From Tetragonia tetragonoides (Eukaryota; Streptophyta; Magnoliopsida; Caryophyllales; Aizoaceae), in NCBI GenBank assembly GCA_038025085.1, contig CM076151.1:11196501-11260500 (forward strand): 64,000 bases of DNA. Direction: 5' to 3'. The translations under genes were made by a program, and so were the position numbers. Shown here piece by piece: positions 35,218 through 51,700 of this stretch. Positions within the stretch are counted from its first letter, which is position 1, and the number at the start of each line of letters is the position of its first letter. The notes beneath the pieces are model-generated. The model made no database searches. It worked only from the letters and a program-made list of their open reading frames with translations, and was not told the DNA's origin.

Positions 35218-38200
35218 CAATTTCGTTCAATAATTTATTTATCAATACACTAGAAAAGTAAGGCGGATACGAAAAGAGGACTGACATTTGCGCATTAGCA
35301 GGGTATATTCTTTAGAGTTTATCCGGTCTGTTGATCCGTTTAGTTTAGTAGTAATGTCGTGTCAGTTTAATAGTTTTCAATTTAATTTAGTGGTATTTAG
35401 TTTAAAAATACACATTTAGTCTCACATTTGACATGATATTTTGTTTAATTCAGCGATAGATGCATGTAATTATGTTATTTTAGTTTAGTGACGATGAATC
35501 CATTTCATTTCAGTGATATTGATATACCCTTACTAAAATCAGCACTTTTATGAGTTGGCCGGGATCCGCTATGCTAAAACAGCTAAATGGAGAGGTTTAT
35601 TTAACTTTTTGTGAGATGAAATGAGAGTGTGAGTGGGATATCATAATGTCATCTTCTTTCTCTCACACAAGACAAATAGACGTTTGCATTATTAGAAGAA
35701 AAGGATCCCGACAATATAACCCTACAGTAGAAAATTGCAACATATCCTACACATCCAAATCCACTGCTGGAGACTGGACGAAAAGCTGTCCAAACCAATA
35801 GAGAAACAATTTTGAGTCTTTAATTTTGACATTGACCAATGACCATTTGTAGGACTTGGTTATATTTCCTTCTTTGTTGTCTAACCTTTGCTCGAGTATA
35901 CAAATACAATCAGCTATAATGGTCTTTTGGGTGTCTTGTTATCTCAATAGTGATGATTACTTTGGTCTTTGGTATTGAGGAGATATTAGGATTTAGGAGG
36001 GTGATATTCAAATTCTTTGAAGAAATTATATAACATAATCCGTTGTGCCCATAGATTCTCGATTAACTCACTTTGATGTTCATTAATATGTTTCGTATTT
36101 TGAAGGGAGAGCACTAAACAATCGATAATGTTAGAACTTAAGAAGTGATATTTCTTCCCTATTAATGATTTTTTTCAATTTTCGTTTTTTGGACACAACA
36201 TGATCAAGATACTATTCCGATCCTCAACTTCTCACTTAGGATTCTTTTTCTATGTTGATGAATCTTTCTAACATATACTTGTATTTTTATTTTTATTTTT
36301 TTTTTGGATGACATACTTTGGGCCGTTGGGCTTGGGTTTGTTTAGTTGCGTCCAATGAAAATTAACGAGAGAGATCTGCAAAATTTGCTATGGTTTAGAA
36401 TAAATGTTGCAACGTGTAGCTTTGTGGTCCTTCCATGGTTCAAATTCATGTTTGGGCCTCTCGTTGTTTTGGAATCTCAAAGGATCTGGACAACATCCAG
36501 CATAAGTATGGGCTGGCTAAAATCCAAAAATAACATCATTTTCATTGGTTTGGTTATGAGTTTGATCACCAAAACAGTTGCCGTCATCAATCAAGAAAGT
36601 CCTCAAGTTCTTCACGGTGTCGGACTGTCGGTGCATCCTTAACCATCACGTATACAGTACTCATTTTCTCCAAACAAATCTTATCATTTGCTTTTTAAAT
36701 GTCAAAAAATTTATAAACTTTGACCGGTATAAAGTTATGAAGATTAAAAATGTGTTCTTTTCCCTTTTTAAATCTTACCTAATTAGTAAAAATCAGTAGA
36801 TAAATCTTGATTGAACATTACAACTTGATTCTTACATTTATTTACCTGATGAAATCTTGTCTAGCTAGAAGATGTTGCAGGAAAGATGATTTATCATTAC
36901 AATCCAAAAACAAAAGTATGAAACAAGGGCATTATTCCAATTTCCAAACAAAGTTTAAACATTCATGGTAAGTGTATAATGTTACAAACTTACTCAATAA
37001 TTGATTCGATTCAATTCGATTCAATTCAGTTTAGTTCAGTCTAATTTAAAAATCAATTTGAATATTTTACCGAATTCGATTACTAATGGAGTATCAATCG
37101 ATCTACTGTTCATGACAAGGTTGAAATGCAAGTGTACGTGCAATGTAACTTGACCATCATATCTAAAACCTATGACTATAAGTTGAGCTGCAAACTTTTA
37201 CGCAAGTGTGTTGTTAAACTTGTTATGATTCTTTATTGACATTAACTATGCTCTAAAAAATGACACCTGTGTTGGGTTTTGACTTTCGGATAATTAATTA
37301 CAACAAGAAACAGACCCAAAAGCAAAAAGCATGGACGACGAATTGAATAAATATATTAAAATGAAGCATGAACTAGACTAATTAAAAAGTGAAATTTCAA
37401 AGTGCATGATTTGGAAGGTAGGCAATAACGAGAGTATGATTCGCAATCACCAACTTTTCTTCATTCTCTACTGGCACTAATTAATTTTATTCGCATGCAT
37501 GCATATGAACTCAATTTTATAATTATGCTTTCATTATATACAAATGTTCATTATCGTCCAAGAACTTTGCTTCGCTTGGATCACGCCGTGGGTAATGGGA
37601 TTTCTTTAATTATCTTTTTAAAGACCCTTTTACTTACTTCTTCTTCTTTTTTTCTATTGAGAAAGACCCTACTAAATTTTTGGGTACATGGAGGGCAAGA
37701 GCCCTTAGAGAAGTTTTGTTAAGCTAAAGGAATACTATGAAGCTTAGAGCAGCCTACATTGTATGTAAACATCAAAGTATTAAGATTCACATGCGGGCTG
37801 AGTAGGATGCGGAGTATCAAAAACTAGAGTTCGTTAGCCAATCTGCAATTTGGCTAGCTTCATTCTTGATACACATGCCGAACTCGACCTTCCCAAGTAT
37901 ATTGAATAAGAAGGCTTCGACATTGAAGAATTAGAAAATAATGGGGATTCCACGGGGACGGATCTTCTCGAAGAGCTTAGACAACGAGATACCCTTCTGA
38001 TTAGTAACAGAACTCTATATTTTCTATTTTATCACTTCTAACACACTTATTAGCTTACATATATAAGGGAGATACAGCAATTTCACAATTAGCAATCTGC
38101 TAGCTCAAAAAAGAAATGCTAGAGTTTGCTAGTATAGGTTTGTCGAAAGATACAACGTCTAATTTAATTTGTTAGCATGTTCACCCTCTATTACTCTGAA

Positions 38201-38581
38201 AATGACATATTTTGACCAGGTTGATGCTCATAATTATCACTTGAATAGTGAAATAGCTTACCTAAATATCTATACAAATTCTAATGGTGGTTAGTGATAA
38301 CAAATAACATTACAAAGAAGTCTTCATCACGTCAAAGAAAGACAGGGCTAATTATCTATATTTACAATAATGCTGAAAATGAATTGATAAGCCAACTGTC
38401 CACTAGTCTGCTTTCTTTTCTTAAACTGCGCCCTATTGCCTATTCACGATGGACCCAATTTATTTTATTTTTATTGGATTAAAGCTTGTGGTCTTGTGGT
38501 CTTGTGGACCTGTTTTGGGATGATTAAGTAGTCATAAACTCATAATCATATATGTCACCTTCCAATGATATAAGTAATTTA
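35218..38581. other. Intergenic AT-rich DNA
   Basis: No gene recognised on either strand. The open frames present are short, lack known motifs, and do not join into a plausible spliced gene. A short run of gattcaattc repeats occurs at about 37005-37040. Confidence 0.5.
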
Positions 38582-38583
38582 TA

Positions 38584-38840
38584 CCCCTTTCGTCTCAAAA
38601 AAATTTGAACCTTTGCTTTTTGATGGTCAAATTTAACAAACTTTTTGACCATTAATTTATGAAAATATATAAAGATTCACTTTATTAAAATACTTTTGTT
38701 AGATTCATTTTTAAAAGTATTTTCAAAAAATCGTATTGTTATAATTTTTATATTCATATAATTGTAGTTATTTACGGTCAAAGTGGTGTCTTAGAGACCG
38801 TGAAAAAACAAAGGTTCGGATTTTTTTGAGACGGAAGGAG
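38584..38840. mobile_element. 257-bp Stowaway/Tc1-mariner-type MITE
   Basis: The right end is acggaaggagta and the left end taccccttt cgtctcaaaaaaattt, an imperfect inverse, matching the CTCCNTCCGTC terminus common in plant Stowaway-like elements. TA dinucleotides flank it (38582-38583 and 38841-38842). Inner TIR sequence (aacctttg...caaaggttcgg) also pairs. Confidence 0.8.
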
Positions 38841-38842
38841 TA

Positions 38843-39690
38843 GATAATAATACCCACGTGTCTACATATGGTGCATTGTCTAATAGAGGGTGTGCTCAAC
38901 AAAAGTAACACAAGTATCACTCAAGTGTGTCACTTGGTCAATATATATAGCAAAACTTAATCCAATTGTTGTCCTTATAATCACTTCTTTCTTTTTCTGT
39001 TGTATTTTTTTGTTTTAATATATAATAATTAGGATGAGTTGATAACCATTGAAAATAAGCATCCGATCCGGTTGTATCCCCCATAATAAAATCATACACT
39101 ATTCCTCATTGAAGGAAAAATAAAAAAATTCAATGAGACTGTAAATAGTGTTTGTTAAAAACGAGTAAGATGTATCTGAATCTGGTAGTGTGTCGTATTC
39201 GTATATAGGTCAATGTTAATTTGGTTAACGGTTTTTAAATCCAAATCTAACTCATTTACCAAAACGGTTTGAAAACTTTTAGGATTAACCAGACTTGCTT
39301 TAATAAATTGTTTACTTCTTAGGCGCTTTACAAGATTAGAATGGTAATTTTAGATATTTGTTCTGATCTTGTCGATTTCCATGCACGAGATCAACCAAGC
39401 TGAAATTGCTGCTATTACGAAAATACTTTTCAAAACTTTGTCAAAGGAATAGTTGTCAAATTTCGAGTTTTGAAAAGGTTAAAAGGTGGGGTGGTGATCA
39501 CTGATTACACTGCCACCTTCAAATTTATAACAGAAGGGAATCAAACTTTCTTTTGGCTCATTATTGAGTCTTTGGCAGGTAGGACTGTAGGAGTACTTAA
39601 TAAACTTGTGCTTTTGATTCTGCTATCAAAGCTTGTCCAGCCAAATTTCTCCACCTTTTATCGTTTACTGCTTTTTCATACATCTTGGCT
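38843..39690. other. Intergenic AT-rich DNA
   Basis: No gene or bounded element recognised between the Stowaway and hAT-type MITEs. Confidence 0.45.
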
Positions 39691-40001
39691 TAGATCTGAC
39701 AAACGGGTCGGTCGGGTTGGATTTCAGTCGGTCAAATACGGGTTGGGTTAAATACAGGGTGGGTCAAATACGGGTTGAATACATCGGGTTAAATACGGGT
39801 TCAGTTTCAGGTTACCCAACGGGTTTGACAAATATTGTCTCACAACATTCGGGTTCGGGTCAGGTTCGGGTCGGGTCATTTCGGTCTCGGGTCAAAACAG
39901 GTCGGGTCGGGTTTGAATCTTGTCGGATCGGATTTCGGTCGGGTCTGTGGCGAGTCGGGTTCGAATCGATCATTGGGTCGGGTCAGTTTTTGCCAGCTCT
40001 A
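39691..40001. mobile_element. ~311-bp hAT-type MITE, GGGTCGG-rich
   Basis: Left end tagatctgacaaacgggtcgg and inverse of the right end tagagctggcaaaaactgaccc form imperfect TIRs. Flanks catcttgg (39681-39688) and catcttgc (40002-40009) resemble an 8-bp duplication, although two extra bases separate the left one from the TIR. It contains many gggtcggg words; the open frames across it have no protein logic. Confidence 0.65.
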
Positions 40002-40427
40002 CATCTTGCAATTCTTTTCCCACTTTCCCTTTGTGATGTTTTCTAATTTGGGGCCATACAATGAATACATGACATGGAGTGTCATTTAAAACCTTTTGAC
40101 CCTTCCCTCAAAAAAAAAAAAAAAAAAAAAAAAACAAAACTGTTGACCACACCTTGCACGCTTGCAAGTGCTGCAACTCAATCTGCAATCTTCAATCTGC
40201 AGAGCTCCATATTTCAAAGTAGCATTACCCTTCAAGGTAAATGACTTTTAAATGATCGTCAGGCCAGAATTTGAAATAATTGAAGTAGATAACTATACAA
40301 AATACAAATATCGAAATAAAAAGCATAGCCATATTTTTGGCAAACATTAGCCCTACCAATATTTTATTTTCTAGAGTAGATTGTTTTTCTTAACCCAAAA
40401 GTAGAGTCACAATTATGAAATTATTCA

Positions 40428-40917
40428 GGCCTTGTTTGGCACGCAACTAGTAAATGGTAGCTGGTTTGGTTAGCTGGTTGTTGTCAACTTGTTGTGCTAG
40501 CTGGTTTGACTATTTGATTATAAAAAGATGTTTGGTAAAGTGAGCTGATTATTGATAGCTGATTTAGTGTAAAATACCCACTATGGACATGGAGATAACT
40601 TTCTATTGTTAACAATAAAAATTATTGATAATTATTATTAGTTATATATATTAATATTATTGATGAAAATAATAATATTTAATAAATTTTTTTTAATATA
40701 TATCATGTAAATTAATTATATTTATTTGATTAATTATTTAATTTAAATTATCATTAGTTTCTAATTAAGTATTAATGGTAATAATGATAACGATAATAAT
40801 TAATAATAATAATAATAATATTAATGATATTAACTACTACTAGTAATAGAAGTAGTAATGATAATAATAATATTATTATTGTTGTTGTTGTTGTTGTTAT
40901 ATAAGTATTGGGTTAAG

Positions 40918-40953
<36 letters not shown>

Positions 40954-41174
40954 ATATAAGTATTGGGTTAAGATTGTCATTTGACATAATAACTCAACAA
41001 GCTAACTCCAAAAGCTACTCCTAACCATCTTTTTGTACTCAGATTGTTGGGTGCAAAAAGCCAATGAAAAAGCTGGTAACCATACACCAAATTTTAAATG
41101 CTTGAATGATCAACTGGTCAAACAATTCAGATTGTCCAAAAAACTGGCTAAAAAGCCACCAACCAAACAAGGTC
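40428..41174. mobile_element. ~747-bp non-autonomous DNA transposon (GGCCTTGTTTGG ends)
   Basis: It begins ggccttgtttgg and ends ccaaacaaggtc. Inner parts also pair (agctggtttggttagctgg against ctggctaaaaagccacc). A possible 3-bp duplication tca flanks it, so PIF/Harbinger is a candidate but hAT is not excluded. The AT-rich centre has a (TTG)n tract and a tandem duplication of ttatataagtattgggttaagattg (40898 and 40954). Confidence 0.65.
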
Positions 41175-41442
41175 TCAATATAAAACTCCTAGTTTTTTTC
41201 TCCCAAATAAAAGGCCTAAAAATTGGTTGAGACTTCATTATTTCCACCTGCAAAACACTGAACTCAACTGATTTTTTTAATTTGATATTTAACCATATAA
41301 AACTCGTCCAAATATATATATTCAATATTAGACTCATTTGAAAATATATTTTTTGAATCACTTTGAAATCTTTCCAATGGTATAGATATCATCATGAATT
41401 AAAAATTGAACTGAACCGAGCCTAAATTGTATGTATATCATG

Positions 41443-41607
41443 TAGAGCTGGCAAAATCTGACCCGACCAAATCCGATCCGAAAAGGTTCAAATCCAAAAT
41501 GAACCGACCCGACCAAAACCTGAAAATTGTGAGACTAATATTTATCAAACTCGTTGAGTAACCCACAATCAAATCCGTATTTGACCCGACCCGTTTGCCG
41601 GGTCTTA
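41443..41607. mobile_element. 165-bp hAT-type MITE, GACCCG-rich
   Basis: Left end tagagctggcaaaatctgacccg; inverse of the right end taagacccggcaaacgggtcggg. Internal cgacccgacc words resemble the element at 39691 in opposite orientation. Flanking 8-mers match only partly, so the boundaries are approximate. Confidence 0.6.
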
Positions 41608-42669
41608 TTAACATGTGTTCCACATAATGACTATTTAATCCCGGACCTAGAATGATAAAAGGCTAGGTAAGCTCGCTGCTTTAAACCGAACCTTCAAAAT
41701 CAAAGCCCACAAATACAATTCACCGACGAAAAGATAAAGAAGACGACATTATAATCACCAGACGAGAAGCATATTTTAAATGTGTTGTTTTTTTTCTTCT
41801 GTGATTTAACTTTCTTTCCCGCTCTATTTCAATACCCTCCAACTGGGTGTTGTGTTGTGTTGTGTTGTGTTGTGTAGCTCTCAACACCATTACTTACAAC
41901 TGGTATAATTTCTCTCTCTCCTCACTTTCTGTGGTCACATTTTGATGATTGTGCAATTTCATCGTTTGGGTGTTTATGCTTTGTGTAATTTCATGTTTGG
42001 CACTCTGATTGTTCTATTTTTGTGGGGTTTTGGTTTGATTTTATTTTTTGTTTTTAAATTTTTCGTTGGGTTAAACCCTAGCTGCTTCAAATATGCGTGA
42101 AATTAGTCGTTTTGGTTTCTGGGTTAACAGAAAAACACGTTATTTTTCTCATTTTCGTGTGTTTCCACGGTTTCCCACTTGTGATCGGGTGACTTTCAGT
42201 GTTAATGCACTTTTTGGGGATGAAATTTCCATGGGATTATTACTATATTTAAAGAGCTTTTTGAATTAAGAAAAAAAATGAATAAGAAAAAGAAAGAGCT
42301 TTTGATTCTACTCCAAATTATTGTTGTAGGATTTAGTTCCAAAATTTGGCCCCTTTTAATCTGTATTTGGATTTATCTTTCCTTTTTGATAATGATGAAT
42401 ATGGGTTTTCGTTAGGAGAATTTCCAGTTTCTTGTGGTCCAGCTGAAATTTTGATTGCCCATATCTTGACTTGGGTAAAAGTTGATGATGGTTTTTGGGA
42501 ACAATCTTTTAATGTTTTCCATCCCTACTGGCGATGACTGTCACTTTTGCCTAGATTTCTCTTTTTTCTTTATAAGTAGTTAAGCAGAGGCTCTCTTTCT
42601 GATATTTGACTGGGATATTGTTGGCTTCTGGTTAGAGACTGGAGAAAGAGGAGAAGAAGAGGGTCATTT
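41608..42669 (+). promoter_or_regulatory. Promoter and 5' leader region of spermine synthase
   Basis: A gap without an independent gene. A (TGTTG)n run lies at 41847-41874 and pyrimidine-rich tctctctctcctcac at 41910-41925. A 5' UTR intron is plausible, with an acceptor-like ggcttctggttag ending at 42635, 35 bp before the ATG; its donor was not fixed. Confidence 0.4.
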
Positions 42670-47202
<4,533 letters not shown>

Positions 47203-48739
47203 ACAATCTAATCCCGTAGTTTTCCACCACGTCTTCCTCGCACATGAAAATGCTTCGTGACAGGAATTATTGCACTTGAGTATATATGTTCTGTGGCCGC
47301 GGCTCTTTGGGGTAGTTATCTTTTGATGGTATATTGATACTTCAGAAATCACATTGATGATGCCTTGTTAGTAGCGCTCTTAATTTATCTATAAGACTGA
47401 GAACTGTAGATTTGATATTACTAATAATAAAGCTTAGCAAGTGTTGCTTATATGTTGTTGGAGCTTATTTGAGCTGTTATCGCGTCGGAAACTTTGTGAA
47501 AAGTTTTCCTCCCGTTATATGAGAAAACTTTCTCAGATTGTTTTGTTGGGTACTACTTGGGTACCTTACACTGATTCGTTCATGACTGGGTGTTTGTTTT
47601 GCTATCCTGCAGAATGCAAAATACCACCTTGGTGACAGTGACATAACATTTTGAAAATTGAAATGTGAAGTAGGTTATGACAAACATCACAGTTTTAAGA
47701 CTCATTTTCTGAGTCATTTCACTCAAGAAAACCGCAAATGTTGTGCACTGCACCGCTATATCAACTCTTTCATCTATTCTTTCTCTAATTATATGATAGG
47801 ATATGAGCTAGTACTCAGTGGTGCCAACTATTGTGTTGGATTGTCAATTTGTCATCGATATTGAAAGTTGCTTGATCAACTAGGTTATAGCAACATATGT
47901 GATCGTATAAGTGCAACCAATGGGTTTTTTGGTGCAATCACTCTAATGCAAAGAGAGGGGTTCTCCAACATGATATCACAAGCAGCTACCGAACATTTTC
48001 CTTCAATCCCTCTGTGACAAGCATCTCAATGACAATCATTCCCACTTATCAACGTGTACAGGAGCCGCCATTAGCACCTGATCAGAATGCCTTTTTTGGG
48101 TGAGGCAGGTGTGACTGTAATTTGTATCTGATGAGAGTTTTTTGTACTTCTAATGATGTATCTGATGAGGGTTTTCCTGTACTTCTTCTAATGATGTATC
48201 TGATGAGGGTTTTTCTGGTGTTAAATTTGGTTCAAGTTTGCATTTGAAATTTCTGCTATTATGAGCTTCAGATTAGACTTTTATCTTCTAAATTCTGCCT
48301 GCATTTGGTTTGACCTCTGCTGAAACAGGGAACAAGCTGACATTTTGGTTTAATGGTTTGATATGTTCATGCTTCTGGATGAGAATATCAGTGCCTTTTC
48401 AGTGCCACAAATTTCTATCTGAAACAATCTTTGTACTAATTATTTTCATAACAGTTGTTACTGAGACATTGGCAAAATTTGCTAGAATCTAACTTAACCT
48501 GGGGTTAAAAACCAGCTCCCTGACACACTACGCAGGAGATAATCAATTGTCAGGATTTTCCTTTTTCTAACTAAAATCCATAAATATACATCAGATACCT
48601 TGGCTTAAATATACACTAATTACAAGCTAGCTGATGCAATATGTTGTCATTGTCCCTGATAGTATCATCACTACATATGTTACAATTAAAATTACACCAC
48701 CAAACAATGCGAACTAGCATGGTTCCCTCAAACCTTTCC
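47203..48739. other. Convergent intergenic region SPMS/CNGC
   Basis: Holds the two 3' UTRs. A tandem repeat of about 40 bp lies at 48117-48225 (gtatctgatgagggtttt..gtacttctaatgat, three copies). No other gene. Confidence 0.5.
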
Positions 48740-51700
48740 CTACTTATCATCCACTGAGAAATCTGGCTCTGCAGGCTTCTGAAGTAGCATGTGTGGTATT
48801 CTCTCCGGCAATCTAACCTTGCGAGCTCTATTTCTGCGTAAAGCACGAAGTGCATTAGCAGCAAACCTTGACGCATAAATAGTCGCACCTAAACTCGGGG
48901 AGCTCCCGCCTTCTCTTGCTAGTGCATCTTGTAAGCGGTCCTCCTCTTCCATAAGCAACTGCTCCATCTTCTTCCTATGGTACCTTCTCCAAGCTGCTTG
49001 TATAAAGCAAGCTGCCCAAGTCCTCCAATGCTGAGAGTAAAACCTGAAGGTGTGGCGGAGCTGCTTGCTGTGGAGTCTCCGGAATTGAGTTGCAACGAAT
49101 CTCAAGTCATCAGCCATCAGAGCAAAAGCTTCGATTTCTGTTATAGTTCGGACTGTCCGAGTTGACAGAGGAAGGTTGGATGAAGAGTGGGGGTCAAGGG
49201 CCCAAGTAAGGAGTTCCTCACCACAAAAATCACCGGACTTCAAATAATCCGAGTTGAAAAAACCCGTCCTCCCACCATTCGTAGTCATTGTCAGAAGCTT
49301 ACCGCGCATGACAAAGACCATCCCATCCACCGGGTCTCCTTCCCGGATGATGTAGCTGTCCTCCGTGTAAAGTGCTGGTTTCAGGCGGTCACACATTGCA
49401 TCCAGAAGCTGGTCGTCCATTTTTTCAAACATTGGGACCTTTCATGCAGAGAGACGAAAAAGTATAAGACATTTATATGGTAAAGTTAAACATAGACAAA
49501 CATCATCATAGATGGAAATGATGAATAATTTCAAAGATTCACATAAAATTATCCAGTGTAGCTCAATTTTAACCCCGCCTCTTTACTCACATTGTAAAAG
49601 AGAAACTAGTGAACATTACCACATCAACAAAGGAACTACATGAAAACAAAAAACTCACCCTTGTAAGCAAACCTAAGCAAAGGTGGCGCTTTATATCCCT
49701 CCTCAGGTCCTTGGGAAGGTTTTGGAGCAAATTCTCTTCATCAACACCTCTTGTTTCTTGCCACTTGTATTGTTCATACTGCCTGATCCTCTCCCTCAGG
49801 TTCTCAGGGAGGAGACGGTGTGACATCCACTGCTCTGAATCACGTTTCTTCACTCTCATCTCTTCTAGTCTTGTCGTAATTGATTGCAAATACGTCTGTT
49901 AAAGCCAATAAATTCAATCAAAAAAATATGACCACGAATATACAAATGAGTGACATACCAAGTATATGCCTCAAACTGTTATGATAACAAAACGAAATTT
50001 GAAAAGCATATAAGCTCAAAGCCATAATTGTCTAAAGCTTAAAGGTTTCTTCCACATTAACGTATAAAATAATTATTCAGTAGGTCAGACCCTATAAAAA
50101 TTAATTGTGGGAACACCAAATGGTCAAAAGAATGCACGATCACATCACAATGCTCTCAATAGAATTTCCTGTAAATCATTTAATTCTACAATATAAACAA
50201 ATTAAAATTATCATAAATAAAATAAAATAAAAAACAAAACAAAACTTTGGGGCTGTTCAGAAACTGTATCTTGTGAGTTACAGCAAGCTCCCAAAGTACA
50301 TAAAGAAACCCAGGACTTAACTCTCTGTCTGGAGGTCTGCAGGGGAAATAGTCATATACATCTAAATTAACCAGATATTCTGCAAAAGAAAACTGCTTTA
50401 ACCCACCTGCATATTTCCAATAAGAAACGAAAACAACACCAATCCAGCAATGGAGATCAAAATGGCAAAGCAGTTTTCCCAGATATAGGTACTTGTTTCG
50501 AGGTTTTGACCAAGGGCACTACATGAACAGAAAAGAGCAAAGTTATCAGCATAGTGAAGCCTCTGTTCTCAAAACAAAATTTTGTTCTCACTTCTCAAGG
50601 AACCTTATTATACAACATAGCATAACACCATTATATAAAAAGCAAGAAAGAAAAAGAAGAATATGAAAGACAATTGAAATTTTCGATTTACAATCAACAA
50701 GCCTATATGTGAAGGTAGTAAGGTACTCTTCAAATTTCTGCAAGACAGTTCCAACTTAAGCTAGTACGATTTCTAGATCATTGTCACGGTTTCTTATCAA
50801 AGCCACAATATGGTGGTCATTTCCAGTCATAGGAACACGTATGTTTTACAGTAATATATAAATCTAAAAGCTAATTGTTATAGCAAATTTCAAAAAAGAA
50901 ATTTTTTTGCAAGGCATTTAGGATGAGATGAAGAGACTTTCAGAACTACAATCTATATTACGTTCAGATGCAGAGAATAGCCAATAAAGAACCAAATCAG
51001 AGCTCAGACAGTATACATGTTCCTGTGGAAGGGTTCCACAATAAAGAGGCAGATGAAATAGAGAATTTAAAGATACTAGTGCATGCAACAAGTACACCAT
51101 AAAGAGAAGGTGAAGATTTTATGCACCTGATCATGCTCATCTAATAGGTTAACAATAAAAGTACACACGCGCAAGTACGTGTTCTAAGTTCTAACCTCAA
51201 ATTTTGCAGGCCCCACCAGAAACAGTAGAACAACTTCTTTGGGAAATCTCTCGTCTGTACTACACCAGACTTTAGGGCATTATGAAAGATTCCAAAATCG
51301 AAGGGGCCAGAACCATCAGCATTGATAGGGCAGGACTCATTCAAAAAAGTGTTATTTCCAAAATTCATGTCACAGTATAAAGCCCCATAATCACACCCAG
51401 GCTGCTTTCCACAGGCATTTCTCCAGCATGTGCTTTCTCGTTCTATAGAAAATAGGTACCAAAATGCACCAGCTACCTAAGAGAATTCAATAAAACACAA
51501 GCATTAGACGTAAACATGAAAGCAAATCCATGCCAAAGTAAATCAGCAGGATAAACATAGACAACCTATAACGGTAAAGCGACATAGATATCTGAAGGGA
51601 AAAACAAACCCAAACTCACATGTTACTGTAATAGTCAAATAGCATGTTCTGGTGTCTACCAACTGCTAGTATACTACTAAGTCGAGCATGAAAGTAGCAA

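Noticed and set aside
39470..40089. Frames rich in Gly/Val/Arg/Ser
   Set aside because: They come from the GGGTCGG word repeats of a hAT-type MITE.
40090..40145. Another poly(A) run as a fifth minimal retroposon
   Set aside because: The flanks share only a short ttgacc, too weak for a target duplication.
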